Positions 44,371-54,245 are shown, counted from the first letter of the stretch. The stretch is DNA of 64,000 nucleotides from Parvibaculaceae bacterium Mf 1.05b.01 (GCA_000509225.1 BAOK01000001.1:1054001-1118000); one strand, 5' to 3'. Notes: generated by a model not told the origin, from the letters alone. Program-made: numbers and translations.

Positions 44371-45240
44371 ATGGCGAATATGGGTCGCGGCAGCGAAGAG
44401 CATTACGAGCTCGACGCGACGGACGAATTTCATACCTATGACGCCACGGATGGCGGCGGAGGCGGACGCACGATCATCGTGCTCTTGGGATTGCTTTTCG
44501 CAGTTATCCTGTTCGGCGGGGTTCTTTATCTCGCCTATCAACAGGGAATGCGAGAAGGTGCCCGGAACGCACCACCTGTGATTGAAGCAGATGGGTCGCC
44601 GGTGAAGGTTGCCCCTGACGATCCCGGTGGCATGGAAATCCCGAACACGGACAAGCTGATTTACGATCGGATGAATGGGGAAGATCCAGCGGAACCCGGC
44701 ATTGAGCAGCTTCTGCCGCGAGCTGAAGAGCCGATGACGGTTGAAGAACGCACACCAGCGCCCAAACCAGAACCTGCGGACCCCATGCCCGTACAGCCGC
44801 CCGCGCTAGATATTGTGCCCGATCCAGAGGCACTGGCTGCAAGCGAAGGCCAGCCCGATACCGAGGGAGCAGACGTGGTGCCGGTTCCGGTTGCGCCCGT
44901 TTCGCGGGGCGACGCAATTGTGCCGCCGCCGACTGTGCTGCCACCTGTTGCGGTCCCTGAAACACCACCTGCTGTGCAGCCGAGCGCCAGTGGTCGCTTT
45001 GTGATCCAGATTGCCGCCTTCCGCGATCAGGTACAGGCCGCGGCTGGCTTTGCGCGGTTGCGGAGCGCTTACCCGGACCTTGTGTCAGGGCTGACGCCTG
45101 ATGTGGAACGGGCCGATCTAGGTGATCGTGGGATCTATTACCGTTTGCGGCTTGGCGCTTTTGAGACCAAAGACGCAGCAGCTGCGCTCTGCACCCGCCT
45201 TAAAGGGCGCGGGCAGGATTGTATCGTCAAAGAGCGCTAG
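44371..45240 (+). CDS. SPOR-domain membrane protein
   Basis: A 289-residue bitopic protein for envelope division or remodelling. A cytoplasmic start (about residues 1-33) is followed by one membrane segment (about 35-57, TIIVLLGLLFAVILFGGVLYLAY), a Pro/Glu-rich periplasmic linker, and a C-terminal SPOR domain (about residues 208-288) that binds denuded septal peptidoglycan: FVIQIAAFRDQVQAAAGFARL. It begins immediately after the argS stop and its end precedes the nagZ start by 23 bases, a conserved alphaproteobacterial order. Confidence 0.9.
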   Translation: MANMGRGSEEHYELDATDEFHTYDATDGGGGGRTIIVLLGLLFAVILFGGVLYLAYQQGMREGARNAPPVIEADGSPVKVAPDDPGGMEIPNTDKLIYDRMNGEDPAEPGIEQLLPRAEEPMTVEERTPAPKPEPADPMPVQPPALDIVPDPEALAASEGQPDTEGADVVPVPVAPVSRGDAIVPPPTVLPPVAVPETPPAVQPSASGRFVIQIAAFRDQVQAAAGFARLRSAYPDLVSGLTPDVERADLGDRGIYYRLRLGAFETKDAAAALCTRLKGRGQDCIVKER

Positions 45241-45263
45241 GAATACGTGGAACACCGGGCCTC

Positions 45264-46268
45264 ATGACCTCATCGGCGATCTATGGATGTTTGGGCCTCA
45301 CGCTCACGGAGGCTGAAAAGCGTTTCTTTAGGGAAAGTGATCCCTGGGGCTTTATTATTTTTGCCCGAAACATCGACACTCCAGATCAGGTGAGGGCGCT
45401 CACTAGCGACCTCAGAGCCGCCGTTGGCAGGAATGCGCCGGTCCTGATTGATCAGGAAGGCGGACGTGTTGCCCGTCTGCGACCGCCTCACTGGCGATCC
45501 TATCCGCCCGGTCGTCGGTATGGGGAAATTTATGCGACCTCGCCGTCTGATGGGCTTACAGCAACTCGATTAGGAGCCCAGCTTATTGCGCTGGAGCTCA
45601 GAGACGTCGGCGTGGATGTCGATTGTCTGCCGGTGCTTGATGTGCCAATTCCTGGTGCTCATGACGTTATTGGCGACCGCGCCTACGGAGAGACCCCTGA
45701 GATCGTCTCAGCCCTTGGGAGGGCTGCGATGGACGGGGCTCTCGCCGGCGGTGTTCTGCCGATTATCAAGCATATTCCCGGACATGGTCGGGCCGGTGTC
45801 GACAGCCACGAAAAGCTGCCGATTGTTGATGCGGACCGCGTGGTGCTGTCAGCAACGGATTTTGCCCCCTTTGCCGCCATGGCTGAAGCACCGCTGGCCA
45901 TGACCGCGCATGTGATCTACAGCGCAATTGATGACGCAAACCCCGCGACCACCAGCCCGACTGTGATTTCGGAAATTATCCGCGATGAGATCGGGTTTTC
46001 TGGCGCTCTGATGTCTGACGATCTGTCTATGAAGGCGTTAGGTGGCAGTTTTGAAGAGCGCACAAAGGCGTCCCTCGATGCGGGGTGCGACCTTATTTTG
46101 CATTGCAATGGCGACATGAATGAGATGGCGGCCGTTGCGAAAGAAGCCCGAACACTCGTCGGCACCTCACTCGCGCGCGCTGACCGGGCGCTTGCGATGC
46201 GAACAGACCCAGAACGTGTGGATTTAGAAGATCTTATCCACCGTTTTTCATCCCTCGTCTCGCTTTAA
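45264..46268 (+). CDS. nagZ: Beta-N-acetylhexosaminidase NagZ
   Basis: GH3 enzyme that removes N-acetylglucosamine from peptidoglycan fragments during recycling; 334 residues. The diagnostic motif KHIPGHGRAGVDSHEKLP carries the His-Asp catalytic dyad of NagZ, and SDDLSMKALGG carries the nucleophile Asp. GFIIFARNI and LIDQEGGRVARL are also typical. The ATG at 45264 is chosen; a longer frame from 45219 overlaps the SPOR gene and lacks family similarity. Cytoplasmic, as no signal peptide is seen. Confidence 0.92.
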   Translation: MTSSAIYGCLGLTLTEAEKRFFRESDPWGFIIFARNIDTPDQVRALTSDLRAAVGRNAPVLIDQEGGRVARLRPPHWRSYPPGRRYGEIYATSPSDGLTATRLGAQLIALELRDVGVDVDCLPVLDVPIPGAHDVIGDRAYGETPEIVSALGRAAMDGALAGGVLPIIKHIPGHGRAGVDSHEKLPIVDADRVVLSATDFAPFAAMAEAPLAMTAHVIYSAIDDANPATTSPTVISEIIRDEIGFSGALMSDDLSMKALGGSFEERTKASLDAGCDLILHCNGDMNEMAAVAKEARTLVGTSLARADRALAMRTDPERVDLEDLIHRFSSLVSL

Positions 46269-46377
46269 GCTGGAGAGGCATTGCGAGAATCGGCTTATTC
46301 TCGCCTGATTGTCGACGGCATATGGGGGTGCTGGCGACTTGCCTGTATCAGCCCTGTATTGTGATGCTCGAGCCTTT

Positions 46378-47316
46378 ATGACTGACCAAGACGCCCAAAT
46401 AGAGCCTACCGATCAGCAGACACCCGTCGCTGCTGCAGACGGTGATGTTGCTGCGCAGGACAATGAACCAGCGGCGGCTTCCGGCGATGCTTTCGAAGAA
46501 GGTGGGACCCGCGTCGACGTTCCCGTCACTCAAGGGGGCTTGGTTGTCGATATTGACGGGTTCGAAGGCCCGCTTGATGTTCTGCTGGCATTGGCCCGAA
46601 CGCAGAAGGTGGATCTTGCGAAGATCGCGATCCTTCCTCTGGCGGATCAGTATCTGGAATTTATCAATGAGGCCAAACGTCTAGAGCTCGATCTTGCAGC
46701 TGACTATCTAGTTATGGCGTCCTGGCTTGCCTTCCTGAAGTCGAAACTGCTTCTTCCGCCGCCTGAGGAAGAAGAGGGGCCAAGTGGCGAGGAAATGGCC
46801 GCCCGCCTCGCGTTCCAGCTGCGACGCCTTGAAGCTATGCGCAACTCTGCTGCAGAGCTGATGAAGCGCAAACGCATGGGACAGCATGTGTTTCAACGCG
46901 GTGCTCCAGAAGGCATTCGGGTAACGCGTACAAGTGTTTACACCGGTACGCTCTATGATCTTCTGAAGGCCTATTCGGAAGAACGCATCCGGGCTTTAAA
47001 ACCCACAAAGATGACCATCAAGAAGCAACCGGTCTTTGCAATTGAGGCAGCCCGTCGTCGGCTGGAAAAGATGATGGGCATGTTGATCGACTGGGATCGC
47101 ATTGACGCGTTACTACCGGAGGAGTTCGCCACCGGGAAAGAGCGGCGCACCGCCTTGGCAAGTACGTTCAGTGCGTCTCTCGAACTTGTGCGGGATGGGC
47201 ATATTGAAGTGCAGCAAGGGGAGGCGTTTCAGCCCATCTTTGTGCGCAAACGCGAGGTTCCCCGCGAGAACGACCGGGACACTGAGCCCACACCAGACAT
47301 TCAAGAAGCCGAGTAA
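46378..47316 (+). CDS. scpA: Segregation and condensation protein ScpA
   Basis: Kleisin subunit of the SMC-ScpAB chromosome condensation complex; about 313 residues. A disordered acidic start (about 1-50) precedes the kleisin N-domain VDIDGFEGPLDVLLALARTQ (about 55-74), the SKLLLPPPEEE segment, and the C-terminal winged helix. The ATG at 46378 (MTDQDAQ) is preferred; the frame is open to 46309. It is followed by scpB after three bases. Confidence 0.92.
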   Translation: MTDQDAQIEPTDQQTPVAAADGDVAAQDNEPAAASGDAFEEGGTRVDVPVTQGGLVVDIDGFEGPLDVLLALARTQKVDLAKIAILPLADQYLEFINEAKRLELDLAADYLVMASWLAFLKSKLLLPPPEEEEGPSGEEMAARLAFQLRRLEAMRNSAAELMKRKRMGQHVFQRGAPEGIRVTRTSVYTGTLYDLLKAYSEERIRALKPTKMTIKKQPVFAIEAARRRLEKMMGMLIDWDRIDALLPEEFATGKERRTALASTFSASLELVRDGHIEVQQGEAFQPIFVRKREVPRENDRDTEPTPDIQEAE

Positions 47317-47319
47317 GCC

Positions 47320-48171
47320 ATGACAGACGAGCAGATCAACGACATCGTTGAAGAGACTGAAGCAGAGGCCGCTGAACACGTGGAGACAGCGGAAGCGACG
47401 GCTGAAGAGGAAAGTGCCGCTCCAGACGGCGAAGAAGCCTCCTCGGACGAAAATTCTGACCCCGACAATGTGACGCCTTTTCCGACAGCTGATGACCATG
47501 CGGCTCAGCTCCGGATGATCGAAGCGCTTCTCTTCGCAGCCGCAGAGCCGCTGGACATTGACAGCATTGCGTCTCGTCTGCCGGAAGGTGCCGACGTTGG
47601 CGCTCTCATTGAAGATCTGCAGAAAATGTACGCGCCCCGGGGTGTGAACCTCATCCGCCTGGCAAACAAATGGATGTTCCGGACCGCTGATGACCTGACT
47701 TTCCTGATGGAACGAGAAGCCATCCAACAACGGAAGCTGTCCCGCGCAGCCATGGAAACGCTCGCCATCATTGCTTATCACCAACCAGTGACTCGCGCCG
47801 AGATTGAGGAAATCCGTGGCGTCAGCGTTTCAAAGGGCACGCTTGATGTTCTGATGGAAACCGGCTGGGTGCGCTTGCGTGGCCGCCGTAAGGTTCCAGG
47901 GCGGCCGGTGACTTATGGCACGACAGAAGAATTCATGATCCATTTTGGTCTCGAAAGCATTGGCGATCTTCCTGGTCATGAGGAGCTACGCGCCGCGGGG
48001 CTCCTGGAAGCTAATCTGCCGCCTGACTTCGACGTGCCTACACCGTCCGCTGAAGGTGGCGACGGGGATGGTGATTTCAGCGAGGATGAGCCGGAAGAAG
48101 AGTATGGCCAAGCGCTGGACGAACATCTGGAGAGCGCCGGGGAAGCTGAAGCGGCTGAGAAAGCCAGTTAA
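47320..48171 (+). CDS. scpB: Segregation and condensation protein ScpB
   Basis: Partner of ScpA in the SMC complex; 283 residues. The core (about residues 60-215) has two winged helices with RMIEALLFAAAEPLDIDSIA and METLAIIAYHQPVTRAEIEEIRG (here split) as family signatures and PVTYGTTEEFMIHFGLES. N- and C-terminal extensions are acidic and disordered, as is usual in alphaproteobacteria. The 149-base gap after it precedes tatA. Confidence 0.93.
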   Translation: MTDEQINDIVEETEAEAAEHVETAEATAEEESAAPDGEEASSDENSDPDNVTPFPTADDHAAQLRMIEALLFAAAEPLDIDSIASRLPEGADVGALIEDLQKMYAPRGVNLIRLANKWMFRTADDLTFLMEREAIQQRKLSRAAMETLAIIAYHQPVTRAEIEEIRGVSVSKGTLDVLMETGWVRLRGRRKVPGRPVTYGTTEEFMIHFGLESIGDLPGHEELRAAGLLEANLPPDFDVPTPSAEGGDGDGDFSEDEPEEEYGQALDEHLESAGEAEAAEKAS

Positions 48172-48320
48172 CTTATCCCCCTCTTGTAGATTGTCTGGAA
48201 GCGCCCATTTGTGAAGAAGCGGGCCTAAATCATTGAAGTATCGCAGTAAATCTGAGATGCTTGGCTCTAATTTACATGATGCCGCCGCTCTGCTTGAGCT
48301 AGCGGATTTGGAGAGTGACA

Positions 48321-48548
48321 ATGGGACAGATAGGTCCGTGGCAAATCATTATTGTATTGGTGCTGGTTGTTTTGCTGTTTGGTCGCGGCAAAATCTCCGA
48401 GCTGATGGGCGACGTCGCCAAGGGCATTAAGAGCTTCCGCTCTGGCCTCAGCGACGAGGACCAGCAAAATGCTTCGCAGGCAGATCCCAAAACGATCAAT
48501 GCTCAGACGACTGAGACAGCAGCTAAAGACAAAACTACCGCAAATTAG
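48321..48548 (+). CDS. tatA: Sec-independent translocase subunit TatA
   Basis: Forms the variable pore of the twin-arginine system; 75 residues. One membrane helix (about 3-20, [18 protein letters not shown]) is followed by the hinge FGRGK and the amphipathic helix [15 protein letters not shown]. The ATG at 48321 has GGAGAG seven bases upstream; an upstream GTG (48315) is less likely. It is 44 bases before tatB. Confidence 0.94.
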   Translation: MGQIGPWQIIIVLVLVVLLFGRGKISELMGDVAKGIKSFRSGLSDEDQQNASQADPKTINAQTTETAAKDKTTAN

Positions 48549-48592
48549 CGTTGGTTTTCGTGGAAAAACTTTAGCGGAACGGCTGGGAGCCC

Positions 48593-49030
48593 ATGTTCGA
48601 CATTGGCTGGACTGAACTTCTCTTCCTTGGTGTGCTTGCCATTCTGGTGGTGGGGCCGAAAGACCTGCCACGTATGATGCGGACCATCGGACAGTACACG
48701 GCCAAGATCCGCGGTGCCGCGCGCGAGTTTCAGCGCAGTTTCGATGAGATGGCCCGTGAAAGCGAGTTGGATGAACTGCGCAAACAGATCGCCGATGTGA
48801 AAGCCAACAACCCTATTTCGCAGGTTAAAGACGCGCTCAAACATCCGTTGGATTCTGTCGGCAAAGCTCTGGACGATGCCGGGAAACCACTTCCCGGCCT
48901 GCCAGATGAGATGGTTGGTGATGCGGCGGACGCAGCTGCTGTCGCACAAGAACCGCTGCCGGAAGAAAAACCAGAGGCGCCCGCATCAGAAGCACCTAGG
49001 ACCGATGTTACTCGGGATGCGGCTCAATGA
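48593..49030 (+). CDS. tatB: Twin-arginine translocase subunit TatB
   Basis: Receptor partner of TatC; 145 residues. The N-terminal helix with the conserved Glu (MFDIGWTELLFLGVLAILVVGPKDLP) spans residues 1-26, in pieces MFDIGWTELLF and VVGPKDLPRMM. A long amphipathic helix and an acidic Pro/Ala-rich tail follow. The stop overlaps the tatC start by four bases. Confidence 0.94.
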   Translation: MFDIGWTELLFLGVLAILVVGPKDLPRMMRTIGQYTAKIRGAAREFQRSFDEMARESELDELRKQIADVKANNPISQVKDALKHPLDSVGKALDDAGKPLPGLPDEMVGDAADAAAVAQEPLPEEKPEAPASEAPRTDVTRDAAQ

Positions 49031-49833
49031 GCGAGCAAGATATTGATGCCTCCCGTGCGCCCTTGCTTGAGCATCTCATCGAGCTTCGTCAACGGCTGCT
49101 CTATTCAATCATCGCGATCGTGATAGCCTTTGGCGTCTGCTTCTATTTCGCAGATCAGGTCTTCAATATTCTATTAGGTCCCTTTGAGCAGGCCGTTGGC
49201 GACGCGAGCGAAGTGAAGCTCATCTATACGGCGCCGCAGGAATACTTCTTCACGCAATTGAAGTTGGCACTCTTTGGCGCGCTATTTATTGCATTTCCGG
49301 TTCTCGCCACGCAGATCTACATGTTTGTGGCGCCGGGTCTCTATAAGAACGAACGCGGCGCCTTTCTTCCGTTCTTGCTTGCAACGCCGATCCTGTTTTT
49401 GATGGGCGCATCGCTGGTGTACTTCCTCATCATGCCACTGGCACTTGGCTTCTTTATTGGGATGGAACAGACAGGCGGGGAGGGCCAGGCTGCCATCGAG
49501 CTGCTTCCGCGGGTCAGCGAATATCTCGGCCTCACCATGACGCTGATCTTTGCGTTTGGTCTCTGCTTTCAGCTTCCGGTGTTGATGACGCTGCTTGGGC
49601 GCGCGGGCCTGATCACTGCAGCTCAACTTCGCAAGGGCCGTAAGTATGCTGTTGTCGCTGTTTTTGCCGTCGCAGCCGTGCTCACACCACCAGACATTAT
49701 CAGTCAGCTGGGTCTCGGCATCCCGACGCTCGTTCTCTACGAAATCTCTATTCTGTCAGTTGCACTGATTGAACGGCGACGCAAAAAGGATGCGGAAGAG
49801 ACGGAAGCAGCCGAGGGTGAAACGGCAACGTGA
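49027..49833 (+). CDS. tatC: Twin-arginine translocase subunit TatC
   Basis: Signal-peptide receptor of the Tat system; 268 residues with six membrane segments. Family signatures include PLLEHLIELRQRLLYSI (residues 12-28), FPVLATQIYMFVAPGLYKNE (about 88-107) and the C-terminal LTPPDIISQLGLGIP. Its stop codon TGA overlaps a GTG that opens the broken methyltransferase frame, so that frame was once translationally coupled to tatC. Confidence 0.95.
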   Translation: MSEQDIDASRAPLLEHLIELRQRLLYSIIAIVIAFGVCFYFADQVFNILLGPFEQAVGDASEVKLIYTAPQEYFFTQLKLALFGALFIAFPVLATQIYMFVAPGLYKNERGAFLPFLLATPILFLMGASLVYFLIMPLALGFFIGMEQTGGEGQAAIELLPRVSEYLGLTMTLIFAFGLCFQLPVLMTLLGRAGLITAAQLRKGRKYAVVAVFAVAAVLTPPDIISQLGLGIPTLVLYEISILSVALIERRRKKDAEETEAAEGETAT

Positions 49834-50438
49834 GCCATAGATTTGACGCGAAAACTCTCGACTATTACTCGGGGGAAGCCGAGCGCTATCTCGCCTCGTG
49901 ACCAGACAATATCAGCCGGTACCTCCATACCTTTCTTGACCAACTGACGGTAGGAGCTCATATCCTGGAGCTTGGCTGTGGGGCTGGCAGAGATTCTGAG
50001 GCAATGATCGCCGCTGGCTTTCATGTCGACCCGACAGATGGAGTCCCCGAAATCGCCGCTATTGCCGCCAGGCGGCTTCAGCGTGACGTAGGCGTGATGC
50101 GGTTCGATGAACTGAGTGCCTCCAACGAATATGATGCTGTCTGGGCAAATGCCACTCTACATCATGTGCCCCGAAACCAGCTTCCATCGGTTATTCAATC
50201 CATTTTCCTGGCCCTAAAGCCTGGAGGCCTGCATTTCGCCAACTATAAGCGTGGCTCGGCCGACAGTAGAGACGCCAAGGACCGTCATTACTCCCATCTA
50301 ACGCTTGAGAGCCTGCGAGAGCTTTATTCAAGCGCGGCTGACTGGGAAATTGTTTCCTCCCTCAAGTATGAGGGTGGGGAGGGATGTGAGGGTAGCAACT
50401 CGCCTTGGGTTTCGATAACCGTTCGGAAGCCACGCTAG
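49830..50438 (+). pseudogene. Class I SAM-dependent methyltransferase interrupted by one in-frame TGA
   Basis: A methyltransferase frame of 202 codons that starts at a GTG overlapping the tatC stop and ends at TAG 50436-50438. Only codon 24 (TGA at 49899-49901) breaks it. On both sides the sequence reads as one protein: RFDAKTLDYYSGEAERYLAS, then the TGA, then PDNISRYLHTFLDQL, then AdoMet motif I ILELGCGAGRDSEAMIAAGF and motif LHHVPRNQLPSVIQS. The simplest cause is a CGA-to-TGA change. An in-frame ATG at 50004 lies after motif I, so a restart would give an inactive protein. The substrate is unknown. Confidence 0.75.
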
Positions 50439-50537
50439 ACGGGATTCCTTGGTCCGCGTATACACCTTTAACAAATCACTGTTTCGGGGTCTCTCGTGAT
50501 TCGGGCCCCGGATTTCTGACCGTTTTCGGGGCTTCCC

Positions 50538-51821
50538 ATGTTCGATATCAAATTAATCCGCGATGACCCAGCTGCCTTTGATGCGGCTCTTGCCAGGCGG
50601 TTTATGGACCCGCAGTCGCCCCGTGTTCTGGAGCTTGATGCCAAGCGCCGCGAAGTTGTGGCTGCAATGCAGGAGGCGCAGTCGCGCCGGAACGCCGCCT
50701 CCAAACAGATTGGCGCGGCCAAGGGCAAAGGCGACGAGGACACCGCAAACGCCTTAATGGCGGAGGTTGCCGAGCTCAAGACCAAGATTCAGGAAGGGGA
50801 AGAAGAAGAGCGCAAACTCGATGCGGCTCTCAAAGACATTCTTTCCGGCCTGCCAAACCTACCGCATGAAGATGTCCCTCTTGGGGAGGACGAAGAAGCC
50901 AATGTGGAGCGTCATAAGGTTGGTGAGCCACGGCAATTCAATTTTGAACCGAAAGAGCATTTCGATATCGGTGAGGGTCTCGGGCTCATGGATTTCGAAA
51001 CCGCCGCGAAGCTTTCAGGCTCCCGATTTGTGATCCTGCGCAATCAGCTTGCGCGCCTGGAGCGGGCCATCGGTAATTTCATGCTCGACCTGCACACGAC
51101 CGAGTTTGGGTATGAGGAAATCGCGCCACCTTTGCTTGTCAAAGACGATGCGATGTATGGCACAAACCAGCTGCCGAAATTTGCCGAGGATGCCTTCCAC
51201 ACAGAAGATGGTTTTTGGTTGATCCCAACGGCGGAAGTGCCGCTCACCAATACGGTCCGCGAAAGCATCCTGTCAGAAGAGGAGCTGCCACTTCGTCTGA
51301 CGGCCTATACGGCGTGTTTCCGCTCAGAGGCAGGCTCTGCCGGACGCGATACACGCGGCATGATCCGGCAGCACCAATTTTCGAAAGTGGAACTGGTGAG
51401 CATCACGACGCCCGATCAGTCTGCAGACGAGCATGAACGGATGCTGTCTTGTGCCGAAGAAGTTCTGAAACGCCTCGACCTGCCATTCCGCACCATGACA
51501 TTGTCAACCGGTGATATGGGATTTGGCGCGCAACGCACCTATGACATTGAGGTTTGGCTGCCAGGACAGAATGCGTACCGCGAAATTTCCAGTTGTTCGG
51601 TTTGCGGTGATTTCCAGGCGCGTCGCATGAATGCGCGCTATCGCCCCAATGGGGAGAAGGGCACGAAGTTCGTTCATACGTTGAATGGATCGGGGCTCGC
51701 GGTCGGCCGAACCATGGTTGCCATTCTCGAGAACTACCAACAGGCCGATGGCAGTGTTGCCGTTCCAGACGTGTTGCAACCCTACCTCGGTGGACTCGAG
51801 GTCATTACAGCAGATGGCTAA
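50538..51821 (+). CDS. serS: Seryl-tRNA synthetase
   Basis: Charges tRNA-Ser; 427 residues, class II. The N-terminal coiled-coil arm (about residues 28-100) that grips the tRNA long variable arm is present. Motif 2 is [20 protein letters not shown] and motif 3 is [30 protein letters not shown] is also typical. Its last eight bases overlap the start of surE. It begins the serS-surE-pcm-M23 group. Confidence 0.96.
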   Translation: MFDIKLIRDDPAAFDAALARRFMDPQSPRVLELDAKRREVVAAMQEAQSRRNAASKQIGAAKGKGDEDTANALMAEVAELKTKIQEGEEEERKLDAALKDILSGLPNLPHEDVPLGEDEEANVERHKVGEPRQFNFEPKEHFDIGEGLGLMDFETAAKLSGSRFVILRNQLARLERAIGNFMLDLHTTEFGYEEIAPPLLVKDDAMYGTNQLPKFAEDAFHTEDGFWLIPTAEVPLTNTVRESILSEEELPLRLTAYTACFRSEAGSAGRDTRGMIRQHQFSKVELVSITTPDQSADEHERMLSCAEEVLKRLDLPFRTMTLSTGDMGFGAQRTYDIEVWLPGQNAYREISSCSVCGDFQARRMNARYRPNGEKGTKFVHTLNGSGLAVGRTMVAILENYQQADGSVAVPDVLQPYLGGLEVITADG

Positions 51822-52626
51822 ACGCACCCCGCGTAAGAAGAAGCTGCCGCTTGAGGGCACACGCATCCTTCTGACAAATGATGACGGCATTCATGCGCCG
51901 GGGCTCAAAGTCCTCGAGAAGATTGCCAAACAATTGTCGTCGGATATTTGGATCGTCGCGCCAGAGAGCGAACAGAGTGGGGCCTCTCATTCCCTTACGC
52001 TTTCGCAACCGCTTCGGCTTCGCAAAATCTCTCCGCGCAAATATGCGGTTGAGGGCACGCCGACCGACTGTGTGCTGATGGCCATTCGTCATGTCCTGAT
52101 CGACAATCCACCGGCACTGGTTTTGTCGGGTGTGAACCGGGGACAGAATGTTGCCGATGATGTCACTTATTCCGGAACCATTGCAGCGGCGATGGAAGGA
52201 ACGGTTCTTGGTGTTCCCTCAATTGCGCTCAGTCAGGCATTTGGTTTCGACGGCACTCAGAACCTGCATTGGGCGACGGCAGAGGCGCATGGGCCAGGCA
52301 TCATTGAGGAACTGGTCTCGGTCGGATGGCAAGATGATGTCCTGATGAATGTGAACTTCCCTGATGTACCCGCCGGTAATGTGGGAGGGATTGATATCAC
52401 CCGTCAGGGGAAGAGAGACCAGTCTCTCGTGAAGATCGAAGAACGGATCGACGGGATGGGAAAGCCGTACTATTGGACCGGCTTTCAGCGCATCCCATCA
52501 AACCCGCCAAAGGGTACAGATTTGCGGTCCATTTATGACGGACGCATCTCCATCACGCCGCTGCATTTGAACCTCAGCCATGGATCAGCTCAGAAGAAGC
52601 TCGTTCAGGCCTTCTCGGACCCGTAA
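51814..52626 (+). CDS. surE: 5'/3'-nucleotidase SurE
   Basis: Metal-dependent nucleoside monophosphate phosphatase linked to stationary-phase survival; 270 residues. The catalytic start motif is [14 protein letters not shown] (about residues 18-31), with [34 protein letters not shown] and a typical C-terminal half. The start at 51814 overlaps serS by eight bases; a longer frame inside serS is not supported. Pcm follows after five bases, the classical surE-pcm pairing. Confidence 0.93.
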   Translation: MAKRTPRKKKLPLEGTRILLTNDDGIHAPGLKVLEKIAKQLSSDIWIVAPESEQSGASHSLTLSQPLRLRKISPRKYAVEGTPTDCVLMAIRHVLIDNPPALVLSGVNRGQNVADDVTYSGTIAAAMEGTVLGVPSIALSQAFGFDGTQNLHWATAEAHGPGIIEELVSVGWQDDVLMNVNFPDVPAGNVGGIDITRQGKRDQSLVKIEERIDGMGKPYYWTGFQRIPSNPPKGTDLRSIYDGRISITPLHLNLSHGSAQKKLVQAFSDP

Positions 52627-52631
52627 AACTC

Positions 52632-53318
52632 ATGACGGTTGGGGGAAAATCAGAGAGCGTGGAATCTGCAGAAGAGCTAGAGGCCGGCAAAATCCGGCTG
52701 GTTATGGCGCTTCGGCGTCAGGGCATACGGGACGGACGGGTGTTATCTGCGATTGAGCGGGTTCCCAGGGAGACATTTGTCACCGGTTCCTTCGTTGAGC
52801 AGGCCTATGATGACCATGCTTTGCCCATAGAATGTGGGCAAACAATCTCTCAGCCCTACGTCGTGGCCTATATGACGGAGAAACTGGAGGTCGGAGAGCG
52901 CATGAAGGTGCTCGAAGTGGGCACCGGATCAGGCTATCAGGCGGCGGTTTTGGCACAATTATGTCGCCGCGTTTACACAATTGAGCGATATCGGACACTT
53001 TTAAACGACGCTGTTAAGCGTTTCGAAATTCTTGGTTTCCACAATATTACCGCGCAGGTTGGTGATGGCGGCAAAGGGTGGCCCGAGCAGGCTCCATTTG
53101 ATCGGATTATCGTTACTGCGGCGGCACCTGAAATACCTCTCGAATTGGCTAACCAGTTGAAAGTAGGGGGTATTATGGTGGTGCCGGTAGACGTGGAAGG
53201 CGGACAAGGAGGCCAAAAGCTTGTCCGACTGACTCGTCATGAAGACGGTGCAAACGTGGAAGAACTTCTTCCCGTGCGATTCGTTCCGCTTGTTGAAGGG
53301 GTCGCACGCGAGAGCTGA
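52632..53318 (+). CDS. pcm: Protein-L-isoaspartate O-methyltransferase
   Basis: Repairs isoaspartyl residues in aged proteins; 228 residues, full length. AdoMet motif I is VLEVGTGSGYQAAVLAQL (about residues 94-111), and ALPIECGQTISQPYVVAYM (about 58-76) is the conserved substrate region. It is the canonical member in this window, as opposed to the Pcm-like gene before tolC. It is followed nine bases later by the LysM/M23 lipoprotein gene, an order conserved in many proteobacteria. Confidence 0.93.
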   Translation: MTVGGKSESVESAEELEAGKIRLVMALRRQGIRDGRVLSAIERVPRETFVTGSFVEQAYDDHALPIECGQTISQPYVVAYMTEKLEVGERMKVLEVGTGSGYQAAVLAQLCRRVYTIERYRTLLNDAVKRFEILGFHNITAQVGDGGKGWPEQAPFDRIIVTAAAPEIPLELANQLKVGGIMVVPVDVEGGQGGQKLVRLTRHEDGANVEELLPVRFVPLVEGVARES

Positions 53319-53327
53319 GGGGGAAAA

Positions 53328-54245
53328 ATGTCCCTAGATGCGGCAAAAATGAAAAAAAACCTTGGTCGGCAGATGAGCCGGGCGGGGATTGTCCTTCTTG
53401 CGCTCACACTGGCGTCCTGCGCTGGGTCCTCAGACCCCTGGTGGGACAGTCAATATGATTATCGCAGCTACCCAAGCGCGTCTTCATCCAGCAATTCATC
53501 CGGACCTGCGGCACGACCGCGTCCACGGCCACAGACGACAACCGCGTCCGTTCGAAATCGTGCGAGACCTACTGCGCGTCCAGCAACCACTTCAGGCCCG
53601 CGCTCAAGAGACAGCATTGCTGCGCGCACCCATGTCGTAAAACCAGGTGAGACGGTCTATCGCATTTCATCCATGTACAAAGTCGAGCAGGGTGATCTGA
53701 AGTCCGCCAACGGTATCGGCCCGGATAACAGTCTGCGCGTCGGCCAAAGGCTCTCTATTCCAGGCGATCAGTCGCGAGATACTCGCGTTGCTGCAGCACC
53801 TGCACGGCCATCTACCGGCGCACCGACACCCCGCAGCAAGCCTCCTTTGGCCACGCCACCCCCTGCAACCGGCGACTTCATCTGGCCTGCAGAAGGACGG
53901 ATCATTTCCCGATTTGGGCCAAAGGCTGACGGCCTGCACAATGATGGTATCAATATCGCTGTCCCAGAGGGTACGCCGGTGCGTGCAGCCCAGACCGGTG
54001 TGGTGGCCTATGCGGGGAACGAGCTTCGGGGCTATGGCAATCTGTTGCTTGTCAGGCATTCAAATGGATGGATGACAGCCTACGCGCATAATGGCGAGCT
54101 TCTGGTTCAACGAGGTGCGACGGTCACGAAAGGCCAGACGATCGCCCTTGCGGGACGAACCGGCAGTGTGCAGACCGCTCAAGTCCACTTTGAGATCCGC
54201 CGTGGATCGCAGGCGCTTGATCCCATCAAGGCGATGAGCAGCTAG
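53328..54245 (+). CDS. NlpD-like lipoprotein with LysM and (degenerate) M23 domain
   Basis: A 305-residue outer-envelope lipoprotein (lipobox LASC, Cys near residue 30) that would help activate amidases in cell separation. A Ser/Pro/Arg-rich linker leads to a LysM domain (about residues 103-145, THVVKPGETVYRISSMYKVE) and a C-terminal M23 domain (about 188-302). The metal-binding sites look incomplete: the usual HxxxD reads HNDGIN and the HxH reads QVH before FEIR. That fits the non-catalytic NlpD/EnvC-type activators. It follows pcm; a terminator lies after it. Confidence 0.87.
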   Translation: MSLDAAKMKKNLGRQMSRAGIVLLALTLASCAGSSDPWWDSQYDYRSYPSASSSSNSSGPAARPRPRPQTTTASVRNRARPTARPATTSGPRSRDSIAARTHVVKPGETVYRISSMYKVEQGDLKSANGIGPDNSLRVGQRLSIPGDQSRDTRVAAAPARPSTGAPTPRSKPPLATPPPATGDFIWPAEGRIISRFGPKADGLHNDGINIAVPEGTPVRAAQTGVVAYAGNELRGYGNLLLVRHSNGWMTAYAHNGELLVQRGATVTKGQTIALAGRTGSVQTAQVHFEIRRGSQALDPIKAMSS

